A DNA stretch of 62,828 nt, from assembly GCA_910579015.1 (NCBI GenBank), contig CAJTRO010000019.1, positions 273-63,100 on the forward strand, in the 5' to 3' direction. The notes under the pieces were generated by a model. The model ran no database searches. It had not been told where the DNA came from and saw only the letters and a list, made by a program, of their open reading frames with translations. Of the stretch, positions 33,653-42,255 are shown piece after piece. Positions within the stretch are counted from its first letter, which is position 1; every line of letters starts with the position of its first letter. Origin of the DNA: an uncultured Dorea sp. (GTDB taxonomy: Bacteria; Bacillota_A; Clostridia; Lachnospirales; Lachnospiraceae). The position numbers were made by a program, and so were the translations under genes.

Positions 33653-34192
33653 GTGAGGATACGGGAGAACAAAAAGTTTTTGGTCTTGTTTTGTATGCTG
33701 GGCTTTCTGATCGGGATCATATATGCGAACCTGATGTCAAAGGACTATATCGCAAGCATAGGGATATTCAGTGATTTCTTTCTGGATCAGTACAGCCAGG
33801 CGGAGATCGACGCCATGGAGTACATGTGGTATGTGATCCGGATCCGGGCTGTACCGGTGATATTGATCGCCGCGCTTGGGTGCACCATGCTCCGCAAGGG
33901 GGTGACGGCGGCATTTCTGGCATGGACAGGCTTCGGAGGCGGGATGATCATGACGTCGGCTGTGCTCAAGATGGGGATCAAAGGTCTGATCCTGTGCCTG
34001 ATCGCGCTGACGCCGCATTTCATCTTCTACATAGCGGGGTATATGGTGCTGTTATGGTATCTGTATACTTATCCGGAATCAAAATGGAATATGGCCAAGT
34101 CGGTCAGCATGGTACTGTTCATTACGGTCGGGGTTCTGCTGGAATGTTATGTGAACCCGATCATCATGGAACTGTTCATAAAGACGCTGTAG
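33653..34192 (+). CDS. Stage II sporulation protein M-like membrane protein
   Basis: The 179-residue protein has about five hydrophobic segments and an N-terminal cytoplasmic segment (RIRENKKFLVLFCMLGFLIG), then conserved-looking GFGGGMIMTSAVLKMGIKGL and LIALTPHFIFYIAGY; this is the SpoIIM pattern. SpoIIM works with SpoIID and SpoIIP to thin peptidoglycan during engulfment. The GTG at 33653 fits the GGAGG site; the ATG at 33647 is too close. A TATAAT at 33618-33623 lies upstream without a good -35. Confidence 0.8.
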   Translation: MRIRENKKFLVLFCMLGFLIGIIYANLMSKDYIASIGIFSDFFLDQYSQAEIDAMEYMWYVIRIRAVPVILIAALGCTMLRKGVTAAFLAWTGFGGGMIMTSAVLKMGIKGLILCLIALTPHFIFYIAGYMVLLWYLYTYPESKWNMAKSVSMVLFITVGVLLECYVNPIIMELFIKTL

Positions 34193-34253
34193 GAAATGCG
34201 TGCGGATCATGAGAAGCTTTCCCGCCGGCCTCATGAGCAGAGCTCATCTGCGG

Positions 34254-35009
34254 TTATGAGGACAGGCCGGCAAAGAATCGGTAATACTGGAACCAGGTGG
34301 TCCACACGCAAAAACGGCTGTATTCGTTTTTGATACACTGATAGAGGCTGGGGCATACGGACTTTAGCCGGCCGGGATTGATGAAATACTGCCAGAAGCC
34401 CTCGGCGAAGAGCTCCATCTTGTCTCTTACGCAGTCCGAACCATAAGCCTGGATGAACGTGTTCCCTTCTGCGGCATAGATTGCGTCAAATTCAGGGGTG
34501 TTAGTCACAAGCCCCATAAAGAGGTCAAACCAGTGCCCGATCTCGTGGATCGGAGATTCGTAGGCGGCGTCTGCTCTTGACTCGATCAGTATCCGCTGTT
34601 CTTCATAATTCGTGGTCGCCATGACCTTTCCGTATTTCCCCTGATAATAGGTCTCGTCGATATTCTTATCTGTCACATAGACGCTCCATCCGCTGTTAGT
34701 AAAGAGATTATGGATATTATCAGGAAGGAGGGACAGCTGTTGGTTTACGATCTCTACAACCCCGTCGTCCACCATTCCGTCCCGCCTGCATTGGATATAG
34801 GTGACTGAATCGTCTCTTAAATCTGTACCGCTATAGACCGCCTGCGGCTGATGTTCCGTGAGCTTTGCAAAATGTACGGCTGATTCTTCTGCCTTCATCT
34901 GTCTGTAAAAGAAAAAGCCTGAAATGCAAAAAAGGATCATGGCCAGTGTGATCAGCAGGCAGATCAGTTTATATGTCTGTTTCTTTCTTGCTGTTGTTGT
35001 CGTTCTCAT
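34254..35009 (-). CDS. Membrane-anchored zinc metalloprotease of anthrax lethal-factor/PPEP type
   Basis: The 251-residue protein starts with a basic segment and one hydrophobic helix (residues about 14-36), so the rest should lie outside the cell. HEIGHW at residues 155-160 is the zinc-binding HExxH motif, and the glutamate of KMELFAEGF (Glu199) is a good third ligand, 40 residues downstream, as in the M34/ATLF and Pro-Pro endopeptidase group. Members of that group cleave host or surface proteins. There is no cell-wall anchor motif. Start and AGGAGG site are clear. The target is unknown; sporulation-related neighbours hint at a surface or developmental substrate. Confidence 0.72.
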   Translation of the reverse strand: MRTTTTARKKQTYKLICLLITLAMILFCISGFFFYRQMKAEESAVHFAKLTEHQPQAVYSGTDLRDDSVTYIQCRRDGMVDDGVVEIVNQQLSLLPDNIHNLFTNSGWSVYVTDKNIDETYYQGKYGKVMATTNYEEQRILIESRADAAYESPIHEIGHWFDLFMGLVTNTPEFDAIYAAEGNTFIQAYGSDCVRDKMELFAEGFWQYFINPGRLKSVCPSLYQCIKNEYSRFCVWTTWFQYYRFFAGLSS

Positions 35010-35115
35010 GAAGCCTCCTGTATCTTAATATAAACGTTCGGAAGTTTTTCCTTTTTGTTATCGTGTCCGTACCCTATTTTAATAGATTCTTTCCCTGATG
35101 TCTATGAAATCCTTC

Positions 35116-36450
35116 TTAATTTTTTCGGATCTCTTTTCGAAGATAGCAGCCAAGGTAGAGCAGGCAGAAGATAAAGATGCTTACCTGGCTTGCCAGAAGT
35201 CCCCACAGATAGCCTTCGATCCCGAAGACCGGGATCAGCATGAATACGCTTGCGATCCTTATTCCCAGACTTGCAGAGTTGATGCAGAAAGAAAGCTTCG
35301 TCCTTCCGATCCCGTTGATGATACTGATCAGAGTACTGTTGGTATATAAAAACGGGCACATCCATGCAAGAGTGATGATAAAATCTCCGGCCATAGAGCT
35401 GTGGAATAATACATTTCCCATCCATTGCCCGAAGCACAGCAGTGTCACACAGCAGATACTTCCAAGAAAAATACAGCAGGAAGTGATTTTCCTGATCAGT
35501 TCTGACAATTCCCGGCGGTCGTCAAGTGCCTGGATCTCGGCGACCGTCGGAAGGAGCATGGTTGACACGGAGTTGGTGATGGCGGAAGGAAAGAGGATGC
35601 AGGGCAGCGCCATTCCCGTCAGCACGCCGTAGGTACTCAGCGCCTGTGACAGCTCCATATTGTGGCTTTGCAGCTGGATGGGGATGGATACGGCTTCAAT
35701 ACTCTGAAGCAGGTTCAGAAGTACCCGGCTGGCAGTCAGGGGGACAGACAGAGACAACAGTTCCCGCCCGTGTCTTAAGCATCTGCGGAAATGGAACCGC
35801 GACATGGCAGGAAGGATGCGTCCCTTCGTCAGTGCGTTAAGGCAGAAGATGGACGAGGCGGCTTCTCCTGCGATCAGTCCCAGCACGGCGATCGCCACAT
35901 TAAGATGGATCCCGTGTCTGGTGCCGTACAGGTAAAGCAGGTATACGCTTAAGATCCTTGCAGTCTGTTCAATAAACTGGGAGAGTGCAGGGATCTTGGT
36001 CTGTTTCAGACCGAAATAATACCCGCAGATACAGCTGTGCACCGCCGCGAACGGAAATGCATAGGAGAGGATGATAAGCAGGTCTTTGCATCTTTGCTCC
36101 TTAAGAAAAGCTTCCGATATGGTCAGCGCATATCTTTGCAGGATCAACGTGGTCAGCGCCGAAGCTGTGACCGTGAAAAACAGGCTTGTATATAACAGTT
36201 CTTTTGCTTCCTTATCCTTCCCGCAGGCGGCACGGGCGGCGACACAGCGCGACAGAGCTGTTTCTATGCCGGCGCAGGTCAGAGAAAAGCAGAGCGCATA
36301 GATGGGAAATACAAGCTGATAGATACCGACGCCTTCTTCTCCGAAGGTATGGCTTAGGAAGATCCGATAGAAAAATCCCATGAACCGGGTGGCGAACCCG
36401 GTAAGTGTTAAGATGAAAGTACCCTTGATGATCGCACGTTTTCGTGACAT
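35116..36450 (-). CDS. SpoVB/MurJ-like lipid II flippase-family protein
   Basis: The 444-residue protein has about twelve hydrophobic segments and the MOP family start GTFILTLTGFATRFMGFFYRIFL, followed by GEEGVGIYQLVFPIYAL, typical of the SpoVB branch. It would flip lipid-linked cell-wall or cortex precursors. It is divergent from the Rrf2 regulator and reads toward the metalloprotease gene with a 107-base gap. The AGGAG site is six bases from the ATG. With the SpoIIM-like gene it supports a spore-forming host. Confidence 0.85.
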   Translation of the reverse strand: MSRKRAIIKGTFILTLTGFATRFMGFFYRIFLSHTFGEEGVGIYQLVFPIYALCFSLTCAGIETALSRCVAARAACGKDKEAKELLYTSLFFTVTASALTTLILQRYALTISEAFLKEQRCKDLLIILSYAFPFAAVHSCICGYYFGLKQTKIPALSQFIEQTARILSVYLLYLYGTRHGIHLNVAIAVLGLIAGEAASSIFCLNALTKGRILPAMSRFHFRRCLRHGRELLSLSVPLTASRVLLNLLQSIEAVSIPIQLQSHNMELSQALSTYGVLTGMALPCILFPSAITNSVSTMLLPTVAEIQALDDRRELSELIRKITSCCIFLGSICCVTLLCFGQWMGNVLFHSSMAGDFIITLAWMCPFLYTNSTLISIINGIGRTKLSFCINSASLGIRIASVFMLIPVFGIEGYLWGLLASQVSIFIFCLLYLGCYLRKEIRKN

Positions 36451-36501
36451 AGTAATCTCCTGTACGGTGTCATATTGTTAAAGCATATTCAAAAAGAGGA
36501 C

Positions 36502-36530
36502 TTGACAGAACAAAAAAGCAGTGTTATCCT
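36502..36530 (+). promoter_or_regulatory. Sigma-A promoter of the Rrf2-iscS-like operon
   Basis: A perfect TTGACA (36502-36507) is followed after 17 bases by TATCCT (36525-36530). It lies 65 bases upstream of the GTG start of the regulator. Confidence 0.8.
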
Positions 36531-36545
36531 ACATATGGCAAATAT

Positions 36546-36562
36546 CCTAGCAAACTGCTAGG
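36546..36562. promoter_or_regulatory. Palindromic operator just downstream of the promoter
   Basis: CCTAGCA-AAC-TGCTAGG is a perfect inverted repeat placed in the transcribed region 16 bases after the -10, where a bound protein would block RNA polymerase. It is the natural candidate site for the Rrf2-type protein encoded next to it. Confidence 0.7.
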
Positions 36563-36594
36563 AATTGAAAGAAGAATAAAAAGAAGGTGAGTAA

Positions 36595-37053
36595 GTGAAA
36601 CTTTCTACGAAGGGAAGATATGGACTTCGTGCAATGATAGACCTTGCCAGATACAGTGAAGAAGAACCGGTCTCCATCAGCAGTATTGCATCGAGACAGG
36701 ATATCTCGGAACGGTATCTGGAACAGCTGGTCGGGCTTTTGAGGAAGGCGGGGCTTGTGCAGAGTATACGCGGTGCGACGGGCGGATACGTGCTGGCCAA
36801 AGGCGCCAAAGAGATCTCTGTGGGAGATGTCCTGCGGGCGTTGGAGGGAAGTCTCGAACCAGTCAAGTGTGCGGCATTCTATTCCGAAGAGGGGTGTATG
36901 GCTTCGGACGGATGCGTGACGAAATATGTATGGCAGAAGATCAACGACAGTATCAATGAGACAGTAGATAAGATGATGCTGGATGAGCTGGTCAGGGAGA
37001 GCCGGGCGGTGAATCCGGAAGGCGAGCTTGAGAATCCAAGGTGTAATTCATAA
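36595..37053 (+). CDS. Rrf2/IscR-family transcriptional regulator
   Basis: The 152-residue protein has the family start MKLSTKGRYGLRAMIDLARY, a winged helix-turn-helix (SISSIASRQDISERYLEQLV) and the RGATGGYVLAK wing. Three cysteines (VKCAAFYSEEGCMASDGC) are spaced like the Fe-S ligands of IscR. This suggests that it senses Fe-S supply and represses the cysteine desulfurase and scaffold genes behind it. Translation starts at GTG after AAGAAGGTGAG. The repression is inferred from the operator and order. Confidence 0.9.
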   Translation: MKLSTKGRYGLRAMIDLARYSEEEPVSISSIASRQDISERYLEQLVGLLRKAGLVQSIRGATGGYVLAKGAKEISVGDVLRALEGSLEPVKCAAFYSEEGCMASDGCVTKYVWQKINDSINETVDKMMLDELVRESRAVNPEGELENPRCNS

Positions 37054-37114
37054 GCTTTGGCCGGCGGCAGGAATAGAGGAATCAGAGAACAGCAAAAGGA
37101 TAAGGAGAAGAAAG

Positions 37115-38296
37115 ATGGAGAGATTAATATATCTGGATAATGCGGCGACAACGAAGACGGCACCGGAGGTAGTGGAGGCGATGCTTCCTTATTTTACAGA
37201 GAAGTTCGGCAACCCGTCCAGTGTCTACAGCTTTGCATCAGGCAATAAGGATGTGATCGGCAGGCAGAGGGATGCGATCGCAGAGGTGCTGGGTGCGAAG
37301 GGCAATGAAATCTATTTTACGGCGGGAGGCTCGGAGTCGGATAACTGGGCGCTCAAGGCGGCGGCCGAGGCATATGGAGACAAGGGGAACCATATTATCA
37401 CGACGAAGATCGAACATCATGCCATCCTTCATACGGCAGAATATCTGGAGAAGAGAGGATTTGAGGTGACTTATCTGGATGTGGATGAGGACGGCAGAGT
37501 CAGTCTGGACGAGCTTAAGAGTGCGATCCGTCCGTCAACCATCCTGATTTCTGTGATGTATGCCAATAACGAGATCGGGACCATCCAGCCCATCCGTGAA
37601 ATCGGCAGGATTGCCCGTGAGAATGGCATCCTCTTCCATACGGATGCGGTCCAGGCGTTCGGGCAGATACCAATTGATGTGGATGAGTGCGGTATTGACA
37701 TGCTGAGCGCCAGCGGACATAAGCTGAACGGGCCGAAGGGCATCGGATTCTTATATATCCGGAAGGGCGTCAAGATACGTTCCTTCGTACACGGAGGGGC
37801 GCAGGAGAGAAAGCGCCGTGCAGGTACAGAGAATGTTCCCGGGATCGTCGGGCTTGGAACGGCTGTGAAGCGTGCCGCGGCTTCGATGAAGGAACGGATG
37901 GAGCAGGAGAGCGGGCTTAGGGATTATCTTATTGACCGGGTGATTGCTGAGATTCCCCACTGCCGTCTGAACGGACACCGGACAGAGAGGCTTCCCAACA
38001 ATGCGAACTTCAGCTTCCGGTTTGTGGAGGGAGAGTCGCTTCTGATCATGCTGGATGGGAAGGGCATCTGTGGTTCCAGCGGTTCCGCCTGTACATCCGG
38101 TTCCCTGGATCCTTCACACGTACTGCTTGCCATCGGGCTTCCCCATGAGATTGCCCATGGATCGCTGAGGCTTACGCTTGGCGAAGAGACGACGAAGGAA
38201 GAGATTGATTATGTAGTCGAGTCCCTTAAGGAGATCGTGGGAACGTTAAGGAATATGTCCCCGCTTTATGAGGATTTCCTTAAGAAAGCAGAATAG
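37115..38296 (+). CDS. Cysteine desulfurase (NifS/IscS family)
   Basis: The 393-residue protein has LIYLDNAATTKTAPEVV at the start, the PLP lysine in SASGHKLNGPKGIGFLYI and the persulfide cysteine in CGSSGSACTSGSLDPSHVL. It takes sulfur from cysteine for Fe-S clusters and tRNA thiolation, in keeping with the scaffold and mnmA genes that follow. I start at the ATG at 37115 after AAGGAGAAG; an upstream frame extension overlaps the regulator and is not conserved in type. Confidence 0.96.
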   Translation: MERLIYLDNAATTKTAPEVVEAMLPYFTEKFGNPSSVYSFASGNKDVIGRQRDAIAEVLGAKGNEIYFTAGGSESDNWALKAAAEAYGDKGNHIITTKIEHHAILHTAEYLEKRGFEVTYLDVDEDGRVSLDELKSAIRPSTILISVMYANNEIGTIQPIREIGRIARENGILFHTDAVQAFGQIPIDVDECGIDMLSASGHKLNGPKGIGFLYIRKGVKIRSFVHGGAQERKRRAGTENVPGIVGLGTAVKRAAASMKERMEQESGLRDYLIDRVIAEIPHCRLNGHRTERLPNNANFSFRFVEGESLLIMLDGKGICGSSGSACTSGSLDPSHVLLAIGLPHEIAHGSLRLTLGEETTKEEIDYVVESLKEIVGTLRNMSPLYEDFLKKAE

Positions 38297-38330
38297 AAAG
38301 AATAAGATATGAAAACAGGAGGACGATAGA

Positions 38331-38771
38331 ATGTATACAGAGAAGGTAATGGATCATTTTCAGAATCCAAGGAATGTAGGAGAGATAGAGGACGCCAGCG
38401 GCGTAGGAACCGTGGGAAATGCGAAGTGCGGAGATATCATGAGGATTTATCTGGATATTGATGAGAATCAGATGATCCATGACGTAAAGTTTAAGACCTT
38501 TGGGTGCGGAGCGGCTGTGGCGACCAGCAGCATGGCGACCGAGCTTGTGAAGGGCAAGTCCATCTACGATGCGCTTAAGGTGACCAATCAGGCGGTCATG
38601 GAAGCGCTGGACGGACTTCCGCCGGTGAAGGTGCACTGTTCTCTGCTGGCAGAAGAAGCGATCCATGCGGCGCTGTGGGATTATGCACAGAAAAACGGGA
38701 TTGAGATCGAAGGGCTTGAAAAGCCGAAGTCTGATATCCATGAGGACGAGGAAGAAGAGGAAGAATACTAG
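38331..38771 (+). CDS. NifU/IscU-like Fe-S cluster scaffold protein
   Basis: The 146-residue protein has VMDHFQNPRNVGEIEDASG, a first cysteine in NAKCGD, the second in FKTFGCGAAVATSS and the third in KVHCSLLAEEAI: the three cluster ligands of IscU-type scaffolds. The C-terminus has an acidic tail (HEDEEEEEEY). It builds Fe-S clusters with sulfur from the preceding enzyme. It ends five bases before mnmA. Confidence 0.95.
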   Translation: MYTEKVMDHFQNPRNVGEIEDASGVGTVGNAKCGDIMRIYLDIDENQMIHDVKFKTFGCGAAVATSSMATELVKGKSIYDALKVTNQAVMEALDGLPPVKVHCSLLAEEAIHAALWDYAQKNGIEIEGLEKPKSDIHEDEEEEEEY

Positions 38772-38775
38772 AAGC

Positions 38776-39939
38776 ATGTCTGATAAAAAAGTAGTGGTCG
38801 GGATGTCCGGCGGAGTGGATTCCTCCGTGGCAGCCTGGCTGTTAAAGGAGCAGGGCTATGATGTCATGGGCGTTACCATGCAGATCTGGCAGGATGAGGA
38901 CGAGCTTGTCCTAGAAGAGCAGGGCGGCTGCTGCGGACTGAGCGCGGTGGAGGATGCCAGAAGAGTGGCCGCGGCCCTTGGGATCCCGTATTATGTGATG
39001 AATTTTAAACGGGAATTCAAGGCGAATGTGATGGACTATTTTGTAGAGGAATATCTGAACGGGAGGACGCCGAACCCCTGCATTGCCTGCAACCGGTATG
39101 TAAAATGGGAGGCGCTCCTTAATAGAAGCATGAAGATCGGGGCGGACTATATCGCGACCGGGCATTATGCAAGGATCGACCTCCTGTCGAATGGAAGGTA
39201 TGCCCTGCGGGTATCGCAGACCGGGGCGAAGGATCAGACCTATGCGCTCTACAGCCTGACGCAGGATCAGCTTAAGCATACGCTGATGCCGGTGGGAGAA
39301 TATACGAAGGAGGAGATCCGAAGGATGGCAGAGCGGATCGGCCTTTCGGTGGCGGATAAGCCGGACAGCCAGGATATCTGCTTTGTCCCGGACGGGGATT
39401 ATGCTTCTTATATTATCAGGAGCATAGAGGCCGGGGGCTGTCAGAACTGCGTCTGCTGTATGAAGGATGGCGTCTGCCGGGATGCCTCCGGTAAGGGGGC
39501 GGAAGATAAGATCTGCCCGAGGATTGCGCCGGGCAATTTCGTGCTGACGGACGGCACGGTCATCGGCCGGCATAAGGGGATCATACATTATACGGTAGGC
39601 CAGCGCAAAGGTCTCGGCCTGGCGCTTGGATATCCGGTATTCGTTCTTGAGATCCGGCCAGAGACCAATGAGGTCGTGGTCGGGACGAATGAGGAATCCC
39701 TGTCTTATGAGGTGAGGGCAGATCGTGTGAACTTTATGTCCGTGGCGGATCTGACGGGAAAGAAGAGGGTATGGGCGAAGATTCGTTACAACCACAGGGG
39801 CGCATGGTGCACGGTGGAGAAGACAGGGGAGGATGAGCTCCGTTGTGTGTTCGAAGAACCACAGCGGGCGGTAACTTGCGGACAGGCAGTGGTATTGTAT
39901 GACGAAGATCATGTTCTTGGCGGAGGGACAATCATCTGA
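38776..39939 (+). CDS. mnmA: tRNA-specific 2-thiouridylase MnmA with Cys-rich insertion
   Basis: The 387-residue protein has the PP-loop start VVVGMSGGVDSSVAAW, the catalytic cysteine region TPNPCIACNRYVKW and the second one in SQDICFVPDGDYASYI. It adds sulfur to U34 of Glu, Gln and Lys tRNAs. After the SQDICF block, residues about 216-250 form an insertion with six cysteines (GGCQNCVCCMKDGVC and a later Cys) that ordinary MnmA lacks. The position after the desulfurase and scaffold genes fits its sulfur need. An upstream in-frame extension to 38665 is rejected because it overlaps the scaffold gene. Confidence 0.96.
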   Translation: MSDKKVVVGMSGGVDSSVAAWLLKEQGYDVMGVTMQIWQDEDELVLEEQGGCCGLSAVEDARRVAAALGIPYYVMNFKREFKANVMDYFVEEYLNGRTPNPCIACNRYVKWEALLNRSMKIGADYIATGHYARIDLLSNGRYALRVSQTGAKDQTYALYSLTQDQLKHTLMPVGEYTKEEIRRMAERIGLSVADKPDSQDICFVPDGDYASYIIRSIEAGGCQNCVCCMKDGVCRDASGKGAEDKICPRIAPGNFVLTDGTVIGRHKGIIHYTVGQRKGLGLALGYPVFVLEIRPETNEVVVGTNEESLSYEVRADRVNFMSVADLTGKKRVWAKIRYNHRGAWCTVEKTGEDELRCVFEEPQRAVTCGQAVVLYDEDHVLGGGTII

Positions 39940-39980
39940 GACGTGCCGGCATATATTTTGAAATGAGGGAGGTTGGAAAG

Positions 39981-40781
39981 ATGTTGTCAGATTGTCACAT
40001 GCATACGCAGTTCTCTCTGGATTCCGACGCAGATCCGGAAGAGATGATAAGAAGCGGGATTTCAAAGGGACTGGATGCAGTCTGTATTACGGATCATGAA
40101 GACAAGGATTATATAAGTGAAGGAAATAAATGGACCTTTGATGTGGATGAGTATTTTACACGGCTTACGAAGCTGAGAGAAAAATACCGCCGGGAGATAG
40201 ACGTGCGCATCGGAGTGGAGATCGGTCTTCAACCGCATCTGGGAGAATATTATCGGAGTTATACCAGGCAGAAGCCGTTCGATCTTGTGATCGGCTCCGT
40301 ACATCTGATCGGTTCCAGGGATCCTTATTATAAAGAATTTTTTGAAGGGCGCAGTGACGCCGGGGCTTACGAAGAGACGTTTTTAGAGACTTACGAGGAT
40401 ATCCGTAATGTGGAGGATTTTGATGTGCTTGGACATCTGGATTATGTGACGCGGTATGGAAGAAACCAGGCGAAGGAGTATTCTTATTCCAGATTTTCAG
40501 ATATCATAGACCAGATCCTTAAGTACCTGATCGAGCATGGGAAAGGGATTGAATTGAATACGGCGGGGCTCAAATACGGGCTTCCATATGCACATCCGCA
40601 TCCGGATGTGCTGAAGCGTTATAGAGAGCTTGGCGGAGAGATTATCACGGTCGGGGCGGACGCTCATAAGCCGGAACATACGGCCTATGATTTCCGGAAA
40701 GTGCCGGATCTGCTTAAGAGCTGTGGTTTCAGGTATTATACAGAATTCGTACAGAGAAAAGCTGTCTTTAAGAAGCTTTGA
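39981..40781 (+). CDS. PHP-domain phosphatase (histidinol-phosphatase-like)
   Basis: The 266-residue protein begins LSDCHMHTQFSLDSDADPEE, whose H-x-H motif and later HEDKDY, GSVHLIGS, LGHLDYV and GADAHKPE blocks bind the metals of PHP hydrolases of the HisK type. It may dephosphorylate histidinol phosphate or another small phosphate ester. No other histidine genes are nearby. The ATG at 39981 has GGGAGG eight bases upstream. Confidence 0.88.
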   Translation: MLSDCHMHTQFSLDSDADPEEMIRSGISKGLDAVCITDHEDKDYISEGNKWTFDVDEYFTRLTKLREKYRREIDVRIGVEIGLQPHLGEYYRSYTRQKPFDLVIGSVHLIGSRDPYYKEFFEGRSDAGAYEETFLETYEDIRNVEDFDVLGHLDYVTRYGRNQAKEYSYSRFSDIIDQILKYLIEHGKGIELNTAGLKYGLPYAHPHPDVLKRYRELGGEIITVGADAHKPEHTAYDFRKVPDLLKSCGFRYYTEFVQRKAVFKKL

Positions 40782-40821
40782 CCATACGGCGGGGGCTGTG
40801 CAGACAGAATGGAGATTGATT

Positions 40822-41328
40822 ATGGAGGAATTGTTACAGGTCGGAGTGATCACTCAGACGCACGGGATCCGCGGGGAAGTGAAGGTATTTCCCACGACGG
40901 ACGATGCAGCGCGGTTTCAGGAATTGAAGCAGGTGCTGCTTGATACGGGGAAGGAGAAGCTGTCTCTTGAGATTGAGAGTGTGAAGTTTTTTAAGCAGTT
41001 TGTGATTCTTAAGTTCAGGGGTTATGATAACATCAATGATATTGAGAGATACAAACGCTGTCCTCTTCTGGTGGAACGAGAACATGCGGTGCCGCTTGAG
41101 GAAGACGAATACTTTATCACGGATATGATCGGTATGAAGGTGGTTACTGACAAGGGAGAGGAATTCGGCGTTTTGAAGGATGTGATGACCACGGGGGCCA
41201 ATGACGTATATGTGATCGAGCATCCAGAGGCGGGAGAGGTACTGATCCCGGCTATCAAGGAATGTGTTCTGGACGTAGATGTTTCGGGCGGACAGATGAA
41301 GATTCATGTGATGGACGGACTGATTTAA
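40822..41328 (+). CDS. rimM: Ribosome maturation factor RimM
   Basis: The 168-residue protein has the RimM start LLQVGVITQTHGIRGEVKVF and the PRC-barrel part (DEYFITDMIGMKVVTDKGEEFGVL, VLIPAIKECVLDVD). It helps to mature the 30S head around S19. It precedes trmD by 12 bases in the standard rimM-trmD-rplS order. The ATG at 40822 is chosen; an upstream open frame overlaps the PHP gene. Confidence 0.95.
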   Translation: MEELLQVGVITQTHGIRGEVKVFPTTDDAARFQELKQVLLDTGKEKLSLEIESVKFFKQFVILKFRGYDNINDIERYKRCPLLVEREHAVPLEEDEYFITDMIGMKVVTDKGEEFGVLKDVMTTGANDVYVIEHPEAGEVLIPAIKECVLDVDVSGGQMKIHVMDGLI

Positions 41329-41340
41329 GAGGAGCAGAAG

Positions 41341-42162
41341 ATGCATTTTTATATTATGACTTTATTTCCGGAGATGGTCATGCAGGGACTCAATACCAGT
41401 ATCACCGGAAGAGCGATACAGAAGGGGATCCTGTCTGTCGAGGCGGTGAATATCAGAGACTATGCGTTTAATAAGCATAACAGTGTAGATGACTATCCTT
41501 ACGGAGGAGGGGCCGGGATGCTGATGCAGGCGGAGCCGGTGTACCAGGCGTATAAGGCCGTGGAGGAGAAGATTCATGCCGGCAGAAAGAGGGGGCCGGC
41601 GGGCAGAGAAGAGCGGGATATGCCAGACAGAAGCCCGAGGGTTATCTTCCTCTCTCCGCAGGGAAAAACCTTTAATCAGGGAATGGCAGAAGAGCTTGCG
41701 AAGGAGGATGAGCTGGTCTTCCTATGCGGGCATTATGAGGGAATTGACGAGCGTGTTCTTGAGGAGATTGTGACGGATCATGTGTCCATTGGGGATTATG
41801 TGCTGACTGGCGGCGAGCTTCCGGCCATGATCATGGCGGACGCGATATCACGGCTTGTCCCCGGAGTTCTTCATAATGATGTGTCGGCAGAGTTTGAGAG
41901 CTTTCAGGATAATCTCTTGGAGTATCCGCAGTATTCGCGTCCAGAGATCTGGCATGACAAGCGTGTGCCGGAGGTACTTCTGTCCGGACATCATGCCAAT
42001 GTAGAGAAGTGGAGAAGAGAGCAGTCCATAATCCGCACGGCGAAGCTGCGCCCGGACCTTCTTGAGAGAGCACAGCTGACGGAGCGCGAGAGGGCGTTGG
42101 CAAAAGAAGCAGTAGAAAATGTTGAAAAATATTATAAAGAAAATCTTGTCATTTCAGAGTGA
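41341..42162 (+). CDS. trmD: tRNA (guanine-37-N1)-methyltransferase
   Basis: The 273-residue protein has MHFYIMTLFPEMV, DDYPYGGGAGMLMQAEPVY and the knotted SAM-binding region LVFLCGHYEGIDERVLE, IGDYVLTGGELPAM. It methylates G37 next to the anticodon. Between the two parts it has a Lys/Arg/Glu-rich insertion (AGRKRGPAGREERDMPDRS) slightly longer than usual. The promoter for rplS starts within its last codons. Confidence 0.97.
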   Translation: MHFYIMTLFPEMVMQGLNTSITGRAIQKGILSVEAVNIRDYAFNKHNSVDDYPYGGGAGMLMQAEPVYQAYKAVEEKIHAGRKRGPAGREERDMPDRSPRVIFLSPQGKTFNQGMAEELAKEDELVFLCGHYEGIDERVLEEIVTDHVSIGDYVLTGGELPAMIMADAISRLVPGVLHNDVSAEFESFQDNLLEYPQYSRPEIWHDKRVPEVLLSGHHANVEKWRREQSIIRTAKLRPDLLERAQLTERERALAKEAVENVEKYYKENLVISE

Positions 42163-42174
42163 ATGTGATAAACT
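42146..42174 (+). promoter_or_regulatory. Predicted promoter of rplS within the end of trmD
   Basis: TTGTCA (42146-42151) and TAAACT (42169-42174) are 17 bases apart. About 75 bases of leader follow before the AAGGAGG site of rplS; Firmicutes often carry an L19 autoregulatory leader here, but I cannot confirm its structure. Confidence 0.5.
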
Positions 42175-42255
42175 ATAGCATGTTGTGAAGAAAAGAGATG
42201 GTCCTCTGGTACGAATGTATTAAGAACATCCGAATAACGAAGGAGGTCACACATT

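Noticed and set aside
34215..34275. Inverted GGCCGGC stretches between the SpoIIM-like and metalloprotease genes as a terminator
   Set aside because: The arms are far apart, one lies within the coding end of the protease gene, and no T-tract follows.
38911..40065. A 384-codon open frame on the - strand across mnmA
   Set aside because: It is antisense to conserved mnmA motifs and spans the start of the PHP gene. No start signal is seen.
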